A stretch of DNA of 64,000 bases from Thozetella sp. PMI_491 (lineage: Eukaryota > Ascomycota > Sordariomycetes > Chaetosphaeriales > Chaetosphaeriaceae): NCBI GenBank assembly GCA_021432635.1, contig MU270069.1, forward strand, positions 372,001-436,000, given 5' to 3'. Within the stretch, counting starts at the first letter, position 1, and every line of letters starts with the position of its first letter. Position numbers and translations under genes: made by a program. The notes beneath the pieces were generated by a model. That model made no database searches, was not told where the DNA came from, and was given only the letters and a program-made list of their open reading frames with translations. Positions 12,437 through 25,400 of the stretch are shown here, in pieces.

Positions 12437-13985
12437 ATGTCGAACCTCTTTTCAGGATTGTAAGTGGCGTCGCGGTTGTCCGTTTGCCGTCTTCCTTCCC
12501 TTTGTTCGCATCGGATGCATGCATGATTGCTGCGAGTCTACTCAAGATGGCGTGGGGTTCAGCCCTGCGGGTGCCTTTGGTTCTATCACTTATCATCGCC
12601 CATCACTGCGCTGCCCTTCCTGCCATGAGCGTGGAGGCCGGACCTTGCCCCTCCCCCTCCCTTCTCCAAGCGACCGTCAGATTTTCTGAACCGCGCCGCA
12701 TTGTTGAACCCCAACACATAAGATATGCCTACCCACGAGGCTATGCCTGGACTGCTACGACGGCGACCGAAAGTAGACACGGGTCTTGGCCGATTCATGT
12801 TGCCGCCGTAGGCCGTTGAAGGCTATTCTGGATTGGTTATGTCGTGCTCGTACTAATACCAGCCACAGCAATGCCCGGCTGAGGGGAACGTCAGGCAAGC
12901 CTGGTAGCAAGCCTACCTCACCTACCGATGATGGGCAGTTGAACTCGCCTACCAATCTGTCCCAAGCGAGCCAGTCATCCACCAATTTGGCCTCAAAGCT
13001 ACCGCCTCTACCCGCCTCGCCGTCCCTGGCAGTTTCTATGGGAATGATGGGCAGCGGAGAGGAGGCCCTCGGGTCTTACCACCTTCCTTCGCCCTTGCCA
13101 TTGTGGTTGAACCCGCTCTATTCCAAACACATCGTCAAGGGAAACTTCATGACCTTGAGCGCAAGGCCAAAGACGGTCGAGCAGGGCGAGTGGGTTGCCC
13201 ACCAAGGTATGCTCCAGCGATGTACCCTTTGAGCCGATACATAGAGATGGTGCCTGTGTAGCTGCTGATGCTCATACGTATATAGTCGTGGAGCATTATC
13301 GCAACCTATGGAACTTTGTCCGCGTGATCTACGAGAAGGAAGATAATGGCAGAGCCATTTGCAATTCGACATCGTGCCCACGCATGTCTGCTGGGATGTG
13401 AGCGTTCCTCTACACCTGCTGTTGTGCGGCTGGCTGACCTCGACTGCCTCAAGGAACCACTCCTACACGTGGCTAAACAGCCGGTTTGAGCCCATAGAAC
13501 TGCCGGCTTTTGAGTACATCACGCTCATGCAACGGTGGATCTCGGGCAAGATTGACGACACCAAGATCTTTCCAACTGAGGCCTCGGGTGTGTCCTTCCA
13601 CCACAACCCCCAGATCACTTCTGCTTCGCTTGTCCCCGGGGCGGACGAGTGGGTGGGCAAGCGGAGCGGATTTCCCAAGGATTACTTCGGCATTTGCCAG
13701 ACCATTTTCCTCCAGATGTTTCGCGTCTACGCCCACTTGTACTGGGCCCATTTTACGGATCCCTTCTACCACCTGAATCTCGAGAAGCAGCTCAACAGCT
13801 GCTTCAGTCATTTCATCCTTACGGCTACCGCCTTGGACCTGCTTAAGCCGCATGAGTTGGAGCCGATGCAGCCGTTGATCGACCTCTTCGCTGCCAATGG
13901 GACCTTCCCTCCCGAGTCCAAGGCGTATGAGTATGCCAATCTTAAAGCCGGGCAGAAGCTCCTCCAGCTCGCAGGCCTGGCTTGA
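12437..13985 (+). CDS. mob2: MOB2-type activator of the NDR kinase Cbk1/COT1
   Basis: 334 residues of the Mob1/phocein family. Mob2 proteins bind and activate NDR kinases (Cbk1/COT1/Orb6), which control polar growth and cell separation. Exons are 12437-12459, 12869-13206, 13286-13397 and 13454-13985; introns are 409, 79 and 56 nt and all phases fit. The protein begins MSNLFSGF|NARLRG. A Ser/Pro-rich stretch follows to about residue 75, then the Mob fold: LNPLYSKHIVKGNF, VVEHYRNLWNFVRVIYE, the CPRMSAGM block, FPKDYFGICQTIFLQMFRVYAHLYWAHF and a helical end. Mob1 uses two Cys and two His for zinc. Here only the Mob2-style pattern around CPRMSAG and the HLYWAH helix is visible. The 409-nt first intron is by far the longest in the window. 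Mob2 rather than Mob1 is favoured by the long N-terminus and the LNPLY block. Confidence 0.88.
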
Positions 13986-16032
<2,047 letters not shown>

Positions 16033-17236
16033 AGGAAGAAAGGCTGATAGGGAGCGACTACGTCCCCAGCCTCGGCCAGCAGAGAATCGGCCCGCTGTCA
16101 CAGCGATGGCGAATGGCGGGGTGAACACAGGCTATTGGTTCTTCTGGCAAGGAAGAATGCCTGCCTCAGCGTGGTGCAAGACATGGAGAGCATATTGAAG
16201 CAGCGAAGGGCGGTGGGGTTGGGAGTCGATCGTGCATATTGCTCTCCAGAATAGGAGCTACTATCATGGCGTTTTTTCCATAGCGCACGAACCGAAAAAG
16301 CCAGGCGGCATGGCATTATGACGACAGTGATGACGACGAGGGATACCCGGAATAGACGCAGCCGTACTCGACTGCCCTCTTCTTCCCTTTGGGAATCTGC
16401 TCCCTGGGCCACGGCGTATAGACACATGGTAGCTTTGGTTTGTGGCTTGGCTTCCACCGAGCATATAGGCTTTTCGCTAGAAAACTACAACCTAGTCAAC
16501 CTATGGGTGTGCCTGCGATTTTGTACGGCAGCTGGGATATGTGAAGCATGAAAGACGGGCAGGTTCACGAGAGCGTCTTTCTGGGCACAAAGGGGATACG
16601 GCTACATTTCTATTGTGCTCGAATATCAAAGCCCGGGAAATACCTCCAAGTCGCAAGAGAGGAGATTGATTGGGTATTTAATTATATAGTGGTCTAAAAC
16701 TTTGTTTCTGCTCCTTTGAACAACCGAGGTAGTGACAGAACGAGCCCATATGCTGTGGCAGATGCCTTCATTTTCTGGTGTATTTTTCCGGGAGCTTTTT
16801 TTTCTGGACACCTCTGTCTTCATTCCTAGTCAAATCTATGCTCCCGAGAATCTTTCTTCATCACCATCGGATCGTCCCAGCCATAAACAACGGGGGGGGA
16901 ATCGTAAGGGGTCAGCGGGTGGGAAGGTGGCCTGGGAAAGAAATGTCTGAATAGAGCTTTTATAATGGCAGGAAGTAAGGCACCCTGCTCTCTTGCGCAG
17001 CATCCGCATGCCCCTGCCTTCCATCCGTCATAACCATGCTCATACCTCGTTACATTAGATAAAGAAACCCTGTGCCCTGGGCTAGACCCGGGGTGCGTTC
17101 AGGTCGCACGCAGCTATCCTGCTTACGGATGTCCAGCCCGACCCAGTCCCCCGGCTGGGGACGGGTTGTTTTATGCAACTGGGGTTCCAATATGGGGCGG
17201 ACAAAGGCGCGGTAGCAGCGAGGCCTGGGCGGGGAG
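16033..17236. other. Convergent spacer between PRMT1 and the phosphoacetylglucosamine mutase gene
   Basis: 1.2 kb with the 3' flanks of both genes. No conserved frame, RNA gene or repeat that I can recognise. Confidence 0.6.
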
Positions 17237-18943
17237 CTAGATCGCTCCGGCCTTCTCAATCAGGTGGGCCACGATTTGCGCGAGCTCCTTCGCTTCGGTG
17301 TGAGTTGCAGCCTCGGCATAGACGCGGCAGGCGTTCTCAGTGCCGCTGGCACGGGCAAAAGCGCGGGCATCCTTGTATTTCTTGACGGCGCGGTCGATTT
17401 CGTCTTGGACTCCCTCCGGGTGTGAGAGGCGGCGTTCTGCGTCTGTTGTCTTGAAGACGTCCTTGTTGCCGACCTCGACGCGGACGAGCCGGTTCGGGAG
17501 GTCTGTGTAGGTCAGGGCCCAGTCCCTGAGTGTCCAGCCCTTGTGGGCAAGAATCACCTCGACCATCAGCATGTCGGAGATGGCATCGCCAACGGTCTGG
17601 TTGATCATGTCACTCAACGCGAGAAGCGTATCGAGCGCGTCTTTTTGGGCAGGCGACTGCGGCGCCGTCTTGGCGAAGAGGCGGGTCGCATCGGTCGAGA
17701 AGAGGACGGTGCCGTGGCCGTTGGCTTCAAAGTACACGCCAACGTCGAAGCCCTGGGCTACGTGGTGGAGGTGCTTCACGCCAGTGGGCGTGCACTTGAC
17801 GGGCAACTTCAAGTGCTGCTGGATGTAATTGGTGCTGGCGCCGTTGGCATAGGCAGTCTGGACGACGCCGATGCTAATCTCGCCCGTCAGCCCAGCGCTC
17901 TCGACCAGTTCCCCGATGAAGGAGGCGGCAAGCGACGAAATTCGGTCGCCGTCGAGCATGAAGAAGCCGCTCTCGGGGTCGGTCCAGTAGTAGATTAGGC
18001 GGTCCGCATCGCCGTCGAGGGAGCAAGACCGGGCGCCAGGCTGAGGCTTGGGGGACGGGGGAGCTCGCTGTTTCGTCTTGACAAAGTCGGCACCGCACTA
18101 AGGAGACAGGCTGTTAGCTGGAGGAGTTCTCCAAATAAGTTCCAAGCGCCATCGCAGTGTACGTACGTCAAGGTTGAGCACCTCGGGGCGGAGGACATCG
18201 TCGTTCACGACGTTTACGTCGAAGGCAACCTTGTCCTTGGGGATATATTTGAGGAACTCGCTAAGCTTGGGCCCCCCAACGCCGTTCGCGCAGTCGACAG
18301 TCAAAGTGCCGTTGATCTTGCGCCCCATGAGAGCTTTCTCGAAGGCGACGGCTAGCTTTTCGTAGTAGCCAACCTCGCTGACCTTGCCGTAGGAGGCCGG
18401 GGTGCCCTCGGTGTTGGTGGCGCGGACGAGGTAGTGCAGCTGCGGCGTTGTCAGGATCTTGTAGTCGACGAACTCGGTGTTGGTCGCTTGGAAGGCATCG
18501 GCGAGGGCGGCGGCGAGGGTGTGACCGGAGGGGCGGGTGTCGCGGCCGTAGACGACCTTGGCAGGGGTCGCGAGGTTGATCTTGAGGTGCTTGGCTAGCT
18601 CGTTGTAGCACTTGACGAGGTCCTCGTCGGTGGGGCAGTTGACAAGAGTGGTGGCGTACTTTTCCCAGTCCTGGTCCAGCATCTCGCCCTTGGGGTCCAC
18701 AATCTTGACGCCGTTGTCCGAGGCTGGGTTGTGGCTGGCCGTGATCATGACGCCAATGGCCTGGCCGGACTTGTTGCGGCTGCGCAGGGCAGCCAGGAGG
18801 CCGACGCGGAAGGTGACGCCCTCGAGCAGGGTGTCCTTCATGCGAAAGCCGGCGGTGCCATACTTGAAGAGCTGGCCCTTCTCGAGGGTCGCGATAGGGT
18901 GCTTCTGGGAAGCCTCGATTATCTTCCCGTCGTGGTCGGCCAT
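17237..18943 (-). CDS. Phosphoacetylglucosamine mutase (Agm1/Pcm1)
   Basis: 545 residues. It converts GlcNAc-6-phosphate to GlcNAc-1-phosphate, a cytosolic step of UDP-GlcNAc synthesis that feeds chitin, N-glycans and GPI anchors. Exons are 18943-18167 and 18097-17237; the 69-nt intron 18166-18098 has donor GTACGT and acceptor TAG, phase 0. The alpha-D-phosphohexomutase signatures are in order: KYGTAGFRM near the N-terminus, ITASHNP with the phosphoserine Ser70, the metal-binding DGDADR loop, and RASGTE, the phosphate-binding loop near the C-terminus. An in-frame ATG 32 codons upstream (19039) would add an unconserved Arg/His/Ser-rich stretch, so I chose the ATG at 18943, which is followed by G and lies just before the conserved start (KHPIATLEKGQLFKYGTAG). 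Confidence 0.94.
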
Positions 18944-19073
18944 GGCGAGAGAGAGGAGAGACCGATGTTGCCGGCTGCGGTGGTGAAGCAAAGCAGAGGA
19001 AGCTTGGTGGAAGGTAAGTGGGGTGTGGAAGCGGGGCAAGTATCAGGTATGTAGAAGAAGCGGGACGAGAAGT

Positions 19074-19114
19074 GATGAGCGATGAGCGACGAGCGATGAG
19101 CGATGAACGATGAG
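19074..19114. repeat. GATGAGC-type heptamer tandem repeat
   Basis: Six near-identical 7-bp units (GATGAGC/GACGAGC/GATGAAC) in a row, 130-170 bp upstream of the AGM1 start and probably within its 5' leader or core promoter. On the AGM1 strand the unit reads GCTCATC. Confidence 0.85.
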
Positions 19115-19711
19115 TGGGTTCAATTGGGTCGGCTCGAGCCGGACGAGAGCAGAAGAAAAGCACGAGCACGAGCTGGGGAAAGAAGAGGAGGAAGCGGAAG
19201 AGGAGGAGGTGGAGGAGAGAGATGCCCGCAGGCGAGGATGGGGAGGAAGGAATTAGATAGAGATGAGAGGAGGGGTGATGGAGGGATTTCCAGGCTGGAT
19301 GGAGGAGGTGTGGTCCCAAAGGGTGGGCTGTCTTAAGGTGTGTGCCCCGCTATGGTGGGTGATGGTGGGCAGCGGTAGTGGGCGGTGGTGGGCGGTGATG
19401 CAGTTTTCAAGGACACAATATGCAGGCGGCCAATTACGGAAGGCGAACAGACTCCGTTTCCAGGTCGCGACGTGGGGACGGTTGCCAGGGAGGACGGGAG
19501 CGCCGAGAGTCAGAGTCAGCGCGCCTCGAGCGCCGAGAGCAGCAGCTCGTACTCCGTACGTACGGGGAGCCCCAAGGGAGGATACTGTGGCCGCTATGTA
19601 CGGGGGAGTACTTGTATGTGATCTGGGCAGGTGTGTGTGCATTGTGTGCATTGTGCGCATTGTGTGATCCAGTGCGGGTGGGTGGTACATAGGATGGGTG
19701 GATGGGTAGAT

Positions 19712-19725
19712 GTACAGTACTGTAC
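19712..19725. promoter_or_regulatory. 14-bp perfect palindrome GTACAGTACTGTAC
   Basis: Perfect inverted repeat with no spacer in the AGM1/MUS81 divergent promoter. The half GTACAGTAC recurs at 26266-26274 in the MED16/sirtuin divergent promoter. It could bind a dimeric factor; that is inference. Confidence 0.4.
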
Positions 19726-20389
19726 CATGTATCTCGCACACCGGCTGAGAGAGGGATCCAGGGTTCCAGAGTTGCAGAGTTCCAGGGGCGATACGAGCTC
19801 GGCCATCGCGAGCCTTGTCTCTGGGTTCTCTGCGACAAAGCAGAAGTGGACCCGCTTCAAGTCTGGCCATCGTGTCTGGCCATCATGTCTGGCCCCTCGC
19901 GTCCGTCCAGAGGTCGCTTGCTCTTGTTCACAGGCACGCCCGGTTTGGACTTGGTCTAATTTTTAATTTTTTTTTGGGCATATACCTTTACTTCGGGGTT
20001 TCCCCTCCCGCCAGGTGCCTCTCCACATCACCTTCCCCGGAGGGCCATAACCACGACCGACCTGGGATTCTCCAGCCGGCGTTCGGGCCCTTCTTTCTAA
20101 ATAGCACCTTGGGCCCTCTATTAATTAGTTTTATTCTTATTTCGACATTTTGGGGTGTGGGGAGGGGGAGGGGGGAGGTCCATATGTACTGTAGTACTAT
20201 GTACTTGTACGGAATAGTCGTTCTGCGCTTCTGTGGGCGGGCGGCGCTGCTGTGGCGACGGGACAAGGTGGGGCTACTTAAACTTAGACAAGGGGCTTGG
20301 ATGATGACGCGCCTGTCGTCAAAGAGCGCGTCGCACTGCAGTACCAGTCCCGTAGCAGCAGTGGTAGCAGCAGTGCCAACCACGCCACC

Positions 20390-22120
20390 ATGGCCGACGA
20401 GAGCGCCAACCCGCTGCTCCTCGGCTGGGTCAAGGAGTGGTGGGATACGGCTCGCGAGAGAAACTCCAAGGGCGTCACCACCTACAAGCACGCCTACGAC
20501 GCCCTAAAGGCCTGTCCCCTCACCTTCGACCACCCCTCCCAGCTCCAGCAGCTCAAGGGCTTCGGCCCCAAGCTCTGCCAGCGGCTGACGGACCAGCTGA
20601 AGAAGCACTGCGAGGAGAATGGCCTCCCAATGCCGGAGCACCCGGGTTTGCGCCGGCGGGGGCAAGGGCAAGGGCCGGACAGCGGCGGCGAAGGCGCCTC
20701 CACCCAGCCGCCGGCCACCAAGAAGAAGCGCACAGCCAAGGCATACGTGCCTGCCTACCGCTCTGGACCCTACGCCTTGGTCGTGGCCCTGTCCACCCGC
20801 GACGAGGATGCCACTCTGGGCATGACCAAGGCCGAGCTGATCGAGGAGGCCCAGCCGCACTGTGATTCGTCTTTCACCGCCCCGAGCGATCCGACAAAGT
20901 TCTACACCGCCTGGAGCTCCATGAAGACGCTGGTTCAGAAGGAGCTTGTCTACGAGCGCGGCCGCCCGCTCAAGCGATATGCCCTCACGGACGAGGGCTG
21001 GCAAGTCGCGAAGCGGATCCGCGAGACCGCGGTGGTCACGGGCGTCCCGGGAAGTGCCTCCCGCTCCGAGTCCGGGCTCGCGGCGCTGCAGGGGGTCGCC
21101 GAAGACGAGAGCGGACATCTGCCCCCGGCTCCGCAGCGCCAATACGCGGATGTGGTGCAGACGGGCGCGGCCGTGTCCGACGAGGCATCCCTCCCGTCGT
21201 TCACGCCCATCTCCCTCCCCCCGGGTACCTTCACCGTCCAGCTGTTGCTCGACCAGCGCGAGATCCGCGCCAAGACGGACCGCGACTACATGGCGCAGGA
21301 GCTGGCCAAGAGGGGCTGCACCCCACTGGTGCGCAGCCTCGAGCTCGGCGACGCGCTGTGGGTCGCCAAGGTGCACGACGCCGGCTTCCTGGCCCGGCAC
21401 GGCGCCGAGGGCGACGAGGTCGTGCTGGACTATATCGTCGAGCGCAAGCGCCTCGACGACCTGATCGGCAGCATCAAGGACGGTCGCTTCCACGAGCAAA
21501 AGTTCCGCCTACGCCGAGCGGGCGTGCCGCACGTCATCTACTTGGTCGAGGACATGTCGCTCGATCCTTCGCAGTTCCACAAGTACGAGGAGGCGGTCCA
21601 GTCGGCCATCGCGTCATCCCAGGTCGTCAACGGCTACTTCCTGAAGCGCACGCAAAAGATGGATGACACCATCGCGTACCTGGCCCGCCTGACGGCGCTC
21701 CTGAAAAAAAAGTACGAGGCCAAGACCCTCGCCGTGGTCCCGACGCGCCACCTGACGGCGCAGAACCACCTACCTCTCATGAGCCACCTGCGCGAGACGC
21801 AGCCGTTGGCGAGCCACCACATCACATACCCCGCGTTCGCTTCGCTGGGTTCCAAGTCGGACACGATAACGCTGCGGGATTTGTACTTGAAAATGCTAAT
21901 GTGCACCAAGGGCATCACGGGAGAGAAGGCAGTCGAGATACAGAAGAAATGGAAAACCCCCAACGAGTTCGTCAAGGCGTTTGAGCAGTGCGGGACCGGC
22001 AACGAGGGCAAGAAAAGGAAGGCAAATCTCGTATCGGACCAGATGAACGGCCTAGTCGGGCGGAAGAAGATTGCCAAGGTCGTAAGCCAGAGAGTGGCCC
22101 AAGTTTGGGGCGACGCCTAA
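20390..22120 (+). CDS. mus81: Structure-specific endonuclease subunit MUS81
   Basis: 576 residues, one exon. With Eme1/Mms4 it cuts 3' flaps, replication forks and nicked Holliday junctions in the nucleus. The start at 20390 has an ideal CCACCATGG context and opens with MADESANPLLLGWVKEW, typical of fungal Mus81. An in-frame ATG at 20297 would add 31 unconserved residues. Domain order: N-terminal HhH domain (LQQLKGFGPKLCQRL, near residues 45-65); basic linker with a KKKR patch (possible NLS); winged helix at about 125-210; the XPF/ERCC4 nuclease core with DQREIR; the metal-binding ERKRLDD (Glu351, Lys353, Asp356); DGRFHEQKFRLRR; and a C-terminal tandem HhH (MCTKGITGEKAVEIQKKW) ending AQVWGDA. 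All catalytic residues are present. Confidence 0.95.
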   Translation: MADESANPLLLGWVKEWWDTARERNSKGVTTYKHAYDALKACPLTFDHPSQLQQLKGFGPKLCQRLTDQLKKHCEENGLPMPEHPGLRRRGQGQGPDSGGEGASTQPPATKKKRTAKAYVPAYRSGPYALVVALSTRDEDATLGMTKAELIEEAQPHCDSSFTAPSDPTKFYTAWSSMKTLVQKELVYERGRPLKRYALTDEGWQVAKRIRETAVVTGVPGSASRSESGLAALQGVAEDESGHLPPAPQRQYADVVQTGAAVSDEASLPSFTPISLPPGTFTVQLLLDQREIRAKTDRDYMAQELAKRGCTPLVRSLELGDALWVAKVHDAGFLARHGAEGDEVVLDYIVERKRLDDLIGSIKDGRFHEQKFRLRRAGVPHVIYLVEDMSLDPSQFHKYEEAVQSAIASSQVVNGYFLKRTQKMDDTIAYLARLTALLKKKYEAKTLAVVPTRHLTAQNHLPLMSHLRETQPLASHHITYPAFASLGSKSDTITLRDLYLKMLMCTKGITGEKAVEIQKKWKTPNEFVKAFEQCGTGNEGKKRKANLVSDQMNGLVGRKKIAKVVSQRVAQVWGDA

Positions 22121-22452
22121 GCATCGTAATCACTTTTCCTTATCTAACCATAACATCACGATTAGGCGCATCAGGGTAGCTGGGCCGGGGCACATATTGG
22201 ACTGTCCAATTATTGATACCACGTTGAAGCTGGACAAGAGCCGGCCCATATCATAATGCTTTGGAACAGGAGTGATGCTAGAAAAACAACATGTTATTGC
22301 TCTATACGTATCCTCCCTCCATCGCCTCAGTTTCACGTCAAGACATGCCGTATTCAACTGGGCGGTCTCCCACCAATTACATGCTATATCTCTCGCTAAA
22401 TGTGAAACCCTGGTACGTATATACCCGCACACATGTCCCTGCTATACCATCC
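22121..22452. other. Convergent spacer between MUS81 and MED16
   Basis: 332 bp, the shortest spacer here. It must hold both terminator regions, so the 3' UTRs may overlap. No gene seen. Confidence 0.6.
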
Positions 22453-25400
22453 CTAGCTGACCTTGGTACCCTTCAGCAACAACCCCCAGTTGCCTCCGCA
22501 GGAACACTTTCGTTGCTGTGCTAAGACAAAGGTGAAGCCAGGTCTCTGAGCCATCAGATCCTCCATGACAGAGGCGCATCGAGCACACCTCCGCCACTGA
22601 CGCGCCGCCTCATTGGTGGGGTCTGGCACCACAAGCTCAACTCGCTTGAACACGTCGATATAGCGTCCGCGGCTCTTCTTTACGCCGAGGCTAGTGCGGT
22701 CGTCCTCGACCTCGAGCAAGGAAAAATCAGCAAAGTAGAGCTTGGCCGGGTCTGTTTGGTCACGGAAGGCTCGTAGATGCTCGGTAAAGAAGCGATGTAG
22801 CACCTCGCGGAACGCTGGTGGGGGGTTCGCGGCTAACAACATGTCAAGTTCAATCTGAGCTTGTGCCTTTTTGACAGCCGGGTCGTTTGTTGCTGCACCC
22901 TGCTGCTGGGTAGGCGCCTGCGGTGGCTGGGGCTGGTTCTTTGTGGCCAGCACCGACAAGCTGCTTTGGTAGGCGCCACGGATGTCGGCGCCCAAGGCAC
23001 CGATTAATTTATCAAACTCCAAAACTTTTACGAGAGACGAGCTCGTAAAGCGTTGCATCTTCTGGTAGGCTTGGTACAATGCCGAGGGCTGCCTCGCAGC
23101 AGCCCCGGCCGGGTCGGAGGCTGTTTGCTGCGCTGCCTTGTTTTCGTAGTAAGTGATGGCCTTGGAGCTGAGCGCGTCGAGGTGGAGGAGGCGACGGCAT
23201 ACAGCAGAGAGAAGCCCCCTGGTTGAAGAGCAGAGTATCAGGTGTAAGGACACATCGTTCTCTGCCTGGAGGTGAGAAGCTAGCTCAGAGAAGTGCTTAG
23301 GGTCGGACAGAATGCTCATGAACTTAGGGTCGTCTAAAAGACTGAATAGGCAGTCTGTGAGCCAGGCGAGGAGGTCCAGCGCCCATTTAGCACAGCCGGC
23401 CAAAGCGTCGACTACTTCGGGCTCGTCCAGGGGGCTGAGCCTCTCTTTGAGGCTCATAGCTGAATTGCTCGCTACAGTAATTAGGACGACGATGTTCCTT
23501 ACGTTCAGAGCGAGCATGGCGAATTTGCCACCAAAAGACCGGGGTTGGAAATCGCCCTTGAAGCCGAGGTGGTTGAGGATACTGAGGCACATTTGCAACT
23601 GGGTGTTGCGGACGAGCTGATCATGATGAGAGTCTTCCGAGTAGTCGACCGCAATCTTGAGCATGTTGACTAACTCTCTTGTCCAAGCATATGTAAAGTC
23701 TAGGGAGGCTATTAGGGCGCGAAGAAGCCAGCCGAGCACAAGGATTGAGTTCTTACCGCGCTTTTTTGTGAATGGCCGCGCAGTAGCCAGGATGTCATCG
23801 TAGTTGGTCTGGTTGCTGGCCGCGGAGGATGTAGCGACGCTCAGCGCTGCCAGAACAGCTGCATATTGGCCTGCGGTCTCATGTCAATCTCTCTCACGTC
23901 TGGTCCGATCCTAGAGTTTACAACTTACCCCCCTGTACCGTATCATTAGGGTCCTCCAGTTGGTAACGCATGCTATTCCACTTCACTTTGTTGTCCTCAC
24001 AGATCTGAATGAAGGAACAGTTTGTTGGTGAGAAGGCGACCTGGAGACCTGCATTCGTGTTAGTTAAGGATACATAAGTTTATCTAGCCCAACTGGCGGC
24101 CACCTACATGGAGTCTCGTCACCAAACTGGAAACCAACTTGGTGAGGACTTATGATTCGGGACACGTCGTGCTCATTGTAGATCTCGTCCATAGTTAGCC
24201 GGTCGCGATACTGGATCGTTCCGTCGCTGAAGGCGAAGCATATGACCTTCCCGAACTGCATTGTATGTATAGAGAGTATTATTTTGGGGATCACGATAGA
24301 AGGAAGCTTGTGGAGTCGGCACATAGCCTATGTAAGAGGTCAGAAACCAAAGTAGAAATATTCACCCCGGATGCATCACGTACCGGAGGCGAAGCACCCG
24401 AACCGTTCTTGAGCCCCAGTTGCTCGAATGCATCGTGAACTTGCTGGGTTTGCTCGTTGAGAATCTCCCATCTGTCAATGATGCTCTGCACCTCATGGCC
24501 GTAGGCGGAGCTGTCAGGAGGAATGTATGATCGCACGGTGAGCACCACGGCGGGGGCCCAGGTTTGCCCCGGGGTGGGGAGCCCCTCCAGGCAGGAAGGG
24601 AGCACTTCGATATGGGATAACTGGGACATCTGCTGATCTAGAGGCGATTCGCTCGGGCCATGCTGTAGCCAGCTGGTCGTAGCAATATGTCTGTCCTCTA
24701 GGGTTGGGCTCAAGTGGACGCTCCCTGGTGGCACCTGTTTCTCTGAAGCATCCGGCTTTCCCCAGCGAATGTTGGTGCGAATAACCTTGAGTTGTTTCGA
24801 TGCTGTAGCCAATGCAATGAGAAGAGTATCTGAGATGGTTTGTCAGTGCTAGATAAAGTGCCGTTTTGATCTTGGCAGGGGGCGTGGCGTACTCTTGTCA
24901 GAGCATAGGGACGCGTGGGTTATAAGATCGTCCGAGGAGGTCACACTCTCTAGCTCAAGTGTAGTCTCTTCGACCTTGTTGTTGCTCTGCGAGAAGAAGA
25001 GCTTGAGGAGTCCGTTGTTGGTGACGCACAACAGGGAGCTCTTGGCAGGGTTGGGATGGAAGGGCCCGAATGCAGGGACGGGCAGACTCTCGTATTTGTA
25101 TTCTGTCTGGGTCCAGATGGCCGGACCGTACATGAGATTGAACTGCAAACAATGATCAGCCGCTATCCCGTGGTGACACATCACGAGCGCTTGCCTGTCG
25201 GCTCTGGAGCACGAGCGGCAGCCAGTAGGCGCCGACGACCGCATGAAGATCGTCTACAGAGTCAACGTCCCATTTGCGGATGGGATAGGTGCGGTTGAGA
25301 TTGATAGAGAAACTGAGGATGCTGACACGGCCGACGGCGTCGAACACGGCAAGTTCGGGGCTACTCTGGGCGTTCCACAAGAGATGAGTGACCGGCCCAC

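Larger units (their letters stand above)
18944..20389. promoter_or_regulatory. Divergent promoter region of AGM1 and MUS81
   Basis: 1.45 kb between two divergent genes. It is rich in simple structure: a GATGAGC heptamer array (19074-19114), four GGG runs within 19347-19396, a GTGTGCATT-type repeat (about 19633-19666), three copies of a TGTCTGGCCATC-type unit (about 19860-19895), and palindromes GTACTCCGTAC (19549-19559) and GTACAGTACTGTAC (19712-19725). Which of these are functional is unknown. Confidence 0.55.

Noticed and set aside
18261-19319. 352-codon ORF on the minus strand overlapping AGM1
   Set aside because: It is a frame-shifted shadow of AGM1 exon 1 with low-complexity Arg/Pro/His content.
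20504-21499. 331-codon antisense ORF within MUS81
   Set aside because: Shadow of GC-rich MUS81 coding DNA; no domain and no start context.
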